DNA from: Streptomyces katrae
GTDB lineage: Bacteria > Actinomycetota > Actinomycetes > Streptomycetales > Streptomycetaceae
Reading direction: 5' to 3'
Assembly (NCBI RefSeq): GCF_000966975.1
Contig: NZ_JZWV01000677.1
Span: 1 to 11,959, forward strand
Length of the DNA: 11,959 nucleotides
This document shows, piece by piece, positions 8,081 through 11,959 of this stretch; within the stretch, counting starts at the first letter, position 1; every line of letters starts with the position of its first letter. The notes beneath the pieces were generated by a model. The model was not told the origin of the DNA, did not search any database, and was given only the letters and a program-made list of their open reading frames with translations. A program made the translations under genes and the position numbers.

Positions 8081-9052
8081 ATGGCCGGTAACAGCCAGCG
8101 CAGGAACCGCCGCACGTCCAACAAGAAGGGCGCTACGGTCGGCAGCGGTGGCCAGCGGCGCAAGGGCCTGGAAGGCAAGGGCCCCACGCCCAAGGCCGAG
8201 GACCGCAAGGGCCACAAGGCCTTCCGGATCTCCAACGCCATGGCCCGCCAGGCCGCCAAGCGCCGCCCCGCCCCCCGCCGCGGCGGCCCCAAGGGCACGA
8301 GCGAGATGGTCGTCGGCCGTAACCCGGTCTTCGAGGCCCTGCGTGACGGCGTCCCCGCCACCACCCTCTACGTGCAGCAGTTCATCGACAACGACGAGCG
8401 CGTCCGCGACGCCCTCAAGCTCGCCGGCGAGCGCGGCAACATCAACCTGATGGAAGCCCCCCGCGCCGAGCTCGACCGCATGACCAACGGGCTCAACCAC
8501 CAGGGCCTCGTCCTCCAGGTCCCGCCGTACGAGTACGCGCACCCCGAGGACCTCACCGACGCCGCCTACGACAACGGCGAGGACCCCCTCATCGTCGCCC
8601 TCGACGGCGTCACCGACCCGCGCAACCTCGGTGCCATCGTCCGCTCCGTCTCCGCCTTCGGCGGCCACGGCGTGGTCATCCCCGAGCGCCGCGCCGCCGG
8701 TATGACCGCGGGCGCCTGGAAGACCTCCGCGGGCACCGCCGCCCGCACCCCGGTCTCCCGCGTCACCAACCTGACCCGCGCCCTCCAGGAGTACAAGAAG
8801 GCCGGCATCGCCGTCGTCGGCCTCGCCGCCGAGGGCACCCACGAGGTCCAGGACCTCGACGCCCTCGCCGGGCCCGTGGTCATCGTCGTCGGCTCCGAGG
8901 GCAAGGGCCTCGGCCGCCTCGTCGGCGAGAACTGCGACTACCTCGTCCGCATCCCGATGCCGGGCGGCGCCGAGTCCCTCAACGCCGGTGTCGCCGCGGG
9001 CGTCGTCCTGTACGAGGCCGCCCGCCGCCGCGCCACCCAGGGCCGCGTCTGA
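8081..9052 (+). CDS. rlmB: 23S rRNA (guanosine-2'-O-)-methyltransferase, SpoU/TrmH family RlmB
   Basis: The protein has 323 residues. The first 72 or so are a Lys/Arg/Gly-rich, probably disordered extension usual in actinobacterial members and likely to contact rRNA. A small L30e-like substrate-binding domain follows ([15 protein letters not shown], about 76-150). The SPOUT knot domain has motif 1 [16 protein letters not shown] (174-189, N182 and R188), motif 2 [12 protein letters not shown] (269-280) and motif 3 [17 protein letters not shown] (291-307, N301), forming the SAM site. By family, it 2'-O-methylates a guanosine in 23S rRNA; the exact target cannot be read from sequence. ATG 8081 has GAGG at 8075-8078. 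The frame is open further back through cysS but is a shadow there. Confidence 0.93.
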   Translation: MAGNSQRRNRRTSNKKGATVGSGGQRRKGLEGKGPTPKAEDRKGHKAFRISNAMARQAAKRRPAPRRGGPKGTSEMVVGRNPVFEALRDGVPATTLYVQQFIDNDERVRDALKLAGERGNINLMEAPRAELDRMTNGLNHQGLVLQVPPYEYAHPEDLTDAAYDNGEDPLIVALDGVTDPRNLGAIVRSVSAFGGHGVVIPERRAAGMTAGAWKTSAGTAARTPVSRVTNLTRALQEYKKAGIAVVGLAAEGTHEVQDLDALAGPVVIVVGSEGKGLGRLVGENCDYLVRIPMPGGAESLNAGVAAGVVLYEAARRRATQGRV

Positions 9053-9059
9053 CCCGTAC

Positions 9060-9075
9060 GGCCCCGAACGGGGCC
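9060..9075. terminator. Small hairpin just after rlmB
   Basis: GGCCCC (9060-9065) and GGGGCC (9070-9075) form a 6-bp stem with loop GAAC, 7 nt after the rlmB stop. It overlaps the next hairpin by 2 nt, so the two may be alternatives. Confidence 0.4.
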
Positions 9076-9108
9076 GGGCCGCCGTACGCACTCCGTACGG
9101 CGGCCCGG
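9074..9108. terminator. Strong bidirectional terminator between rlmB and the Nudix gene
   Basis: CCGGGCCGCCGTACG (9074-9088) and its exact complement (9094-9108) form a 15-bp stem with loop CACTC. It sits between two convergent genes and can serve both strands. Confidence 0.8.
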
Positions 9109-9132
9109 AACCGGCCCCTCAGCCGGAACGGG

Positions 9133-9161
9133 CCCCGGGCGGCCCCGCGGCCGCCCCGGGG
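9133..9161. terminator. Hairpin adjacent to the Nudix stop codon
   Basis: CCCCGGGCGGCC (9133-9144) pairs with GGCCGCCC (9149-9156) and GGGG (9158-9161) around one bulged C, with a 4-nt loop. It begins 7 nt after the Nudix stop on the minus strand and is probably its own terminator. Confidence 0.55.
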
Positions 9162-9168
9162 AGCACCC

Positions 9169-9795
9169 TCAGCCGGCCAGGCCCGCCAGGCGGGCCCGGA
9201 ACAGGGCCGCCAGCGTGAACCCGTCCGTGATGCGGCCGTCCAGGACCATCTCCTCCGCCTCCGCGAACGGCACCGTCCGCGTACTGCGGATCCCCTCGCC
9301 CACCGCGAGGCGGCCGATCCCGCCGATCCGCGCCGCGTACAGCAGCACTTGGTCGCCCATGACCCCCGTGTCCGGGTGGACGGCCCCCAGCGGCACCAGC
9401 TCCAGGACCTCCGCCCCGATCTCCTCGCGCAGCTCCTTCGCCGCGTTCTCCGTGTCCGCCAGGCCCCGGGTGCCGAAGCCCCGCGGGACCTCCCACCGCC
9501 ACGACCGCGTCGCGTGCCGGAAGTGCTCGATCAGCACCACCTGCCCGTCCAGCAGCGGCAGCACCACGCACCCCGGCTCGGGCGTCGTCCCGATCGAGCG
9601 GATGTACGTCCCCTCGCGGCCGTCCGGGAACCGGACCGCGTCACGGACCAGCATCACGTACGGATCCCGGTACAGCAGCCCGCCCGCGCCGGCCACCGCC
9701 GCCGGGTCCGTGAGGATCTCGATCCCGCCCGGTTCGTTGCGGAACAGCTCCGGCCGCTCCGCGCGGAGCCGTTCGTATCCCTCTACCCCGTTCAT
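9169..9795 (-). CDS. Nudix hydrolase with degenerate Nudix box
   Basis: The 208-residue protein has a Nudix fold centred on IEHFRHATRSWRWEVPRG, then GFGTRGLADTENAAKELREEIGA (positions 106-128). Against the consensus Gx5Ex7REUxEExGU, the first Glu is Leu (L112) and the Arg is Lys (K120). The metal-binding core ELREEIG with E124 and E125 is intact, so hydrolysis of a nucleoside diphosphate linked to another moiety is plausible. The EVPRGFG lead-in resembles ADP-ribose pyrophosphatase-like members, but the substrate is unknown. ATG 9795 is preferred because a GGGGG run lies 6 nt upstream; a GTG two codons earlier (9799-9801) is possible. It lies 48 bp downstream of an unknown gene on the same strand, probably in one operon. 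Confidence 0.85.
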   Translation of the reverse strand: MNGVEGYERLRAERPELFRNEPGGIEILTDPAAVAGAGGLLYRDPYVMLVRDAVRFPDGREGTYIRSIGTTPEPGCVVLPLLDGQVVLIEHFRHATRSWRWEVPRGFGTRGLADTENAAKELREEIGAEVLELVPLGAVHPDTGVMGDQVLLYAARIGGIGRLAVGEGIRSTRTVPFAEAEEMVLDGRITDGFTLAALFRARLAGLAG

Positions 9796-9808
9796 GACCA
9801 CCCCCGTA

Positions 9809-9833
9809 GTCCGCGGGGCCCCGCACCCCGGAC
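9809..9833 (-). other. Hairpin in the gap between the unknown gene and the Nudix gene
   Basis: GTCC-GC-GGGG (9809-9818) pairs with CCCC-GGAC (9826-9833) with a 2-nt bulge. It lies just ahead of the Nudix ribosome-binding site. It could attenuate expression or protect the upstream message, or be a by-product of high GC. Confidence 0.3.
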
Positions 9834-9843
9834 CGCCGGGCCG

Positions 9844-11331
9844 CTAGGCCGCCGCCATCTGGTCGGCCGGGCGCCCGAGGACGCCGCCGCCGCTCTCCAC
9901 GACCTCCCGCCCATATACCCGCAGGATGGTCTGCCAGTCTTTCCGCAGGTTGTTCAGCCGCAGCGACGGCAGCGTCACGCTGTGCCCGAGCCCTCCGCTC
10001 AGCCACCCCCTCCCCGTGTCCCTGAACTGCAGACGCAGGCTGACGACCCCGGCGGCGGCCGTCAGCAGCTGCAGGGACCCGGACAGCAGCGTGATGTCCT
10101 GGCCCGCGCTCAGCTGGGCCGCGATCCCCGCCGACTCCAGGACCAGGACCGTGCTGATCTCCCGGACGAACCCGCGGTGCGACGCGCTCGTCCTGCGCGC
10201 CGCACGCAGCATCCGCGCGTGGGAGCGGGTCACGTCCGAGGTGTGCTGCGCGAACTCCTCCGGCGAAGGCAGCCGTCCGTCCCGGAAGCCGCCGCGGACG
10301 AAGGCCTCCAGGGAGTCGATGTACGCCCGCCACTCCTCCTCGCGCCGCAGCCGCACGATGTCGGCCAGCGACAGCCCGGCGTACGAGTTGGGCCCGTCCA
10401 CCGCCCGGTGCAGTTCGTCCGCGAACAGGTCGCGCAGCAGCAGGCCGATCGCCTCGGGGTCGTCGGCCGCCGGCCGGGAGTCCTCCCGCAGCTCGTTGAG
10501 GGTCGCCCGCGGCGGCGAGTCGGGCGGGGTCAGGGCGATCAGGCCGCTCGCCTTGGGGACGCCCAGGCTGTACAGCAGGTCGATCAGCTGCTTGGCCGGC
10601 ACGATGTGCTCGCCCTCGCGCAGGAGGTTCTCGTGCGGTTCGGTGCCCGGCCGGCTCAGGAACCGTTCGTAGACCATGTTGCGCGTGATGTCCCGGTCGA
10701 TGTCCTGGTCGCCGGCCCAGTCGTACAGATCCTTGAGGATGCCCACGCGCATGGCCCGTGCCTGCTCCTTCGGGATGCCGAGGTTCTGGGCCAGTACCTC
10801 GGCGGGCAGCCGGCGCAGCACGGACAGCTGCGTGGAGAAGAAGTTGCCCACCTGCGTCGCGCGCTGCCGGTTGCTCGCGTCGTCCCAGTCGAAGCGCACC
10901 AGCCCCGGATCCGACTCGTCCGTGATCAGCCGTCTCCAGGCGGTCGCGACCGAGCGGTCGTGGCCCCAGCCGAATTCGGCCGTCGCCTCCCGCTCCGTGT
11001 ACAGGTACGGCACCATCGCGCGCCGGTTGAGCAACTGGATGAAGGCGGCGCGCTCGGACGGCTCCGCGGTGGGCAGGTAATTCGAGTAGAGGGCCTCGTT
11101 GTTGAGGAAGTACGCCCGGTTGACCACCAGGGTTCCGCTGTTGACGAGGGAACGCCGAAGCTCCGCCGCACCGGCGGCCACGGCTTCGGACGAAGGGCCC
11201 GCCGGGGTGCTCGCCCGCTGCCGGGATGCGGCCAGATCCGCGGGCAGCCACTGGTTGTCGAGGGCCTGCGCCATCACCGGATAGTCCGTGAGATCGGCGA
11301 AAACGAGCTGGTTGTGCAACCGTTCTGTCAT
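9844..11331 (-). CDS. Protein of unknown function, 495 residues, cysteine-free
   Basis: I do not recognise this family. The protein is real by codon use (strong G/C at third positions) and by its start: ATG 11331 with GAGGGGGAA about 6 nt upstream. An in-frame ATG at 11373 lacks a ribosome-binding site. It appears soluble and mostly helical. Notable stretches (numbered from ATG 11331) are FADLTDYPVMAQALDNQWLP (11-30), LVNSGTLVVNRAYFLNNEAL (62-81), a Trp/acidic segment FDWDDASNRQR (147-157), an Arg/Glu-rich segment (326-340), and a weakly hydrophobic region (about 391-436) that could be buried helices or membrane-associated. It has no cysteine and no signal peptide. It is probably co-transcribed with the Nudix gene 48 bp downstream and divergent from another unknown gene. 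No function is proposed. Confidence 0.8.
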   Translation of the reverse strand: MTERLHNQLVFADLTDYPVMAQALDNQWLPADLAASRQRASTPAGPSSEAVAAGAAELRRSLVNSGTLVVNRAYFLNNEALYSNYLPTAEPSERAAFIQLLNRRAMVPYLYTEREATAEFGWGHDRSVATAWRRLITDESDPGLVRFDWDDASNRQRATQVGNFFSTQLSVLRRLPAEVLAQNLGIPKEQARAMRVGILKDLYDWAGDQDIDRDITRNMVYERFLSRPGTEPHENLLREGEHIVPAKQLIDLLYSLGVPKASGLIALTPPDSPPRATLNELREDSRPAADDPEAIGLLLRDLFADELHRAVDGPNSYAGLSLADIVRLRREEEWRAYIDSLEAFVRGGFRDGRLPSPEEFAQHTSDVTRSHARMLRAARRTSASHRGFVREISTVLVLESAGIAAQLSAGQDITLLSGSLQLLTAAAGVVSLRLQFRDTGRGWLSGGLGHSVTLPSLRLNNLRKDWQTILRVYGREVVESGGGVLGRPADQMAAA

Positions 11332-11461
11332 TACCGGTTCCCCCTCAGCAAGCAACTGCGGGGATTCTTGCATCAGTTGACGGAGAGTTCCCGAACAATC
11401 CCGCTGTTCCCGGCACCTGGCCTGATCTTGACGGGCCTCGGACAGATCCCTGCTGTCAAAG

Positions 11462-11478
11462 CAGTGTCCTAAACACTG
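11462..11478. promoter_or_regulatory. Candidate operator palindrome CAGTGTCCTAAACACTG
   Basis: A perfect 6-bp inverted repeat (CAGTGT / ACACTG) has a 5-nt A/T-rich spacer and lies in the 160-bp gap between two divergent unknown genes, 13 nt before the rightward start. Its form suits a dimeric regulator. A TTGACA hexamer on the minus strand (11454-11459) adjoins it but has no clear -10 partner. Confidence 0.4.
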
Positions 11479-11491
11479 ATCACTCGGTTAG

Positions 11492-11959
11492 ATGAGTGTG
11501 GACACCAGAACGTCAGGGTTCGACGACCAGCCCGCGCTGAGCATGGTCAAGGTGCCGTGCGACCCCGCACAGGTCATCGTCAACCACGCCAGCTTCCGCG
11601 TGCGGCTCGCACCGAGCCCGAGCGCGCGTTCCAAGCCCGCGAATGCCCCCGGCCCCGGCCGCGCACCGGTCCTCGCCGCCGGAGCCGTCGCGGCCGCCGG
11701 AGTCACCCGCCGCCGCGCACCCGTCGTCTGGAGCGGCAAGACCGCCCCCGGCGGCGACGCCGCGGCCACCGGCCAGCTCCTCCAGGCCGTACGCCAAGCC
11801 GGACGCGGCCACGACGACTACGACGGCGGCGCCACCCAGACCATCCCCCGGGTGGACCTCGCGCGCGACCTCACCGAGGACACCCTCGCCACCCCCACCG
11901 TCATCGGCCAGCGCACCTACGCCGACCCCGACGAGACCCGCCCCCTGGCCGCCGTACCC
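11492..11959 (+). CDS. Unknown protein, N-terminal 156 residues (runs off the right edge)
   Basis: An ATG at 11492 opens a frame with no stop to the window end, with strong third-position G/C throughout. The N-terminus has a conserved-looking block MVKVPCDPAQVIVNHASFRV (18-37), a Pro/Ala/Ser/Arg linker (42-60), a short hydrophobic Ala-rich stretch LAAGAVAAAGV (63-73) too short to be a sure membrane helix, then RRRAPVVWSGKTAPGGDAA and an acidic region ending TVIGQRTYADPDETRP. There is no signal peptide. No ribosome-binding site precedes the ATG (upstream CGGTTAG), so it may be leaderless, or start at the GTG at 11498 or the ATG at 11543. I do not recognise the family. It is divergent from the cysteine-free unknown gene. 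Confidence 0.65.
   Translation, partial: MSVDTRTSGFDDQPALSMVKVPCDPAQVIVNHASFRVRLAPSPSARSKPANAPGPGRAPVLAAGAVAAAGVTRRRAPVVWSGKTAPGGDAAATGQLLQAVRQAGRGHDDYDGGATQTIPRVDLARDLTEDTLATPTVIGQRTYADPDETRPLAAVP

Noticed and set aside
9641..11251. 536-codon minus-strand frame overlapping the unknown gene in another frame
   Set aside because: The product is Arg/Gly/Ala-rich low complexity, and it overlaps both the Nudix gene and the better-supported 495-residue frame with its strong ribosome-binding site.
11332..11373. Upstream ATG at 11373 for the unknown 495-residue protein
   Set aside because: It has no ribosome-binding site, whereas ATG 11331 has GAGGGGGAA close upstream.
9349..11472. 707-codon plus-strand frame opposite the Nudix and unknown genes
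   Set aside because: It crosses both minus-strand genes and their gap, and gives an Arg/Pro/Gln/His-rich product without domains. The Nudix motifs fix the minus strand as coding.

Overview
The window is high-GC actinobacterial chromosome, almost certainly Streptomyces or a close relative. Third-codon positions are nearly all G or C, and GTG starts and overlapping genes are common. The gene order mtpA-phoU / phoR-phoP / lipoprotein / carD-ispD-ispF / cysS / rlmB is, from memory, the order of the S. coelicolor SCO4227-SCO4236 region. No search was run, so all names rest on motifs and synteny.

Left part (1-3837): a phosphate-sensing block. A Cys/Gly-rich metallothionein-like gene (mtpA, cut by the left edge) and phoU read leftward. 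The histidine kinase phoR and response regulator phoP read rightward, overlapping by 4 bp. The divergent phoU/phoR spacer holds two PHO-box-like units 22 bp apart. phoP converges on a secreted lipoprotein gene across a perfect 18-bp terminator hairpin.

Middle (3838-9052): after about 555 bp of non-coding DNA come carD (essential RNA polymerase-binding regulator), ispD and ispF (two steps of the MEP isoprenoid pathway, overlapping by 11 bp), cysS (cysteinyl-tRNA synthetase) and rlmB (23S rRNA 2'-O-ribose methyltransferase), all rightward. Most are separated by terminator hairpins. The carD-ispD gap holds a perfect palindrome and two sets of tandem repeats. phoR, carD and cysS share a TA(A/C)CCTGGA box; in phoR and cysS it sits 6-7 nt before the start codon, which suggests leaderless transcripts.

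Right part (9053-11959): less conserved and less understood. A Nudix hydrolase with a degenerate Nudix box and, upstream on the same strand, a cysteine-free 495-residue protein of unknown function form a probable two-gene leftward operon. It is divergent from another unknown gene that runs off the right edge. This unknown group is the best candidate for something undescribed, but the sequence does not show what it does.
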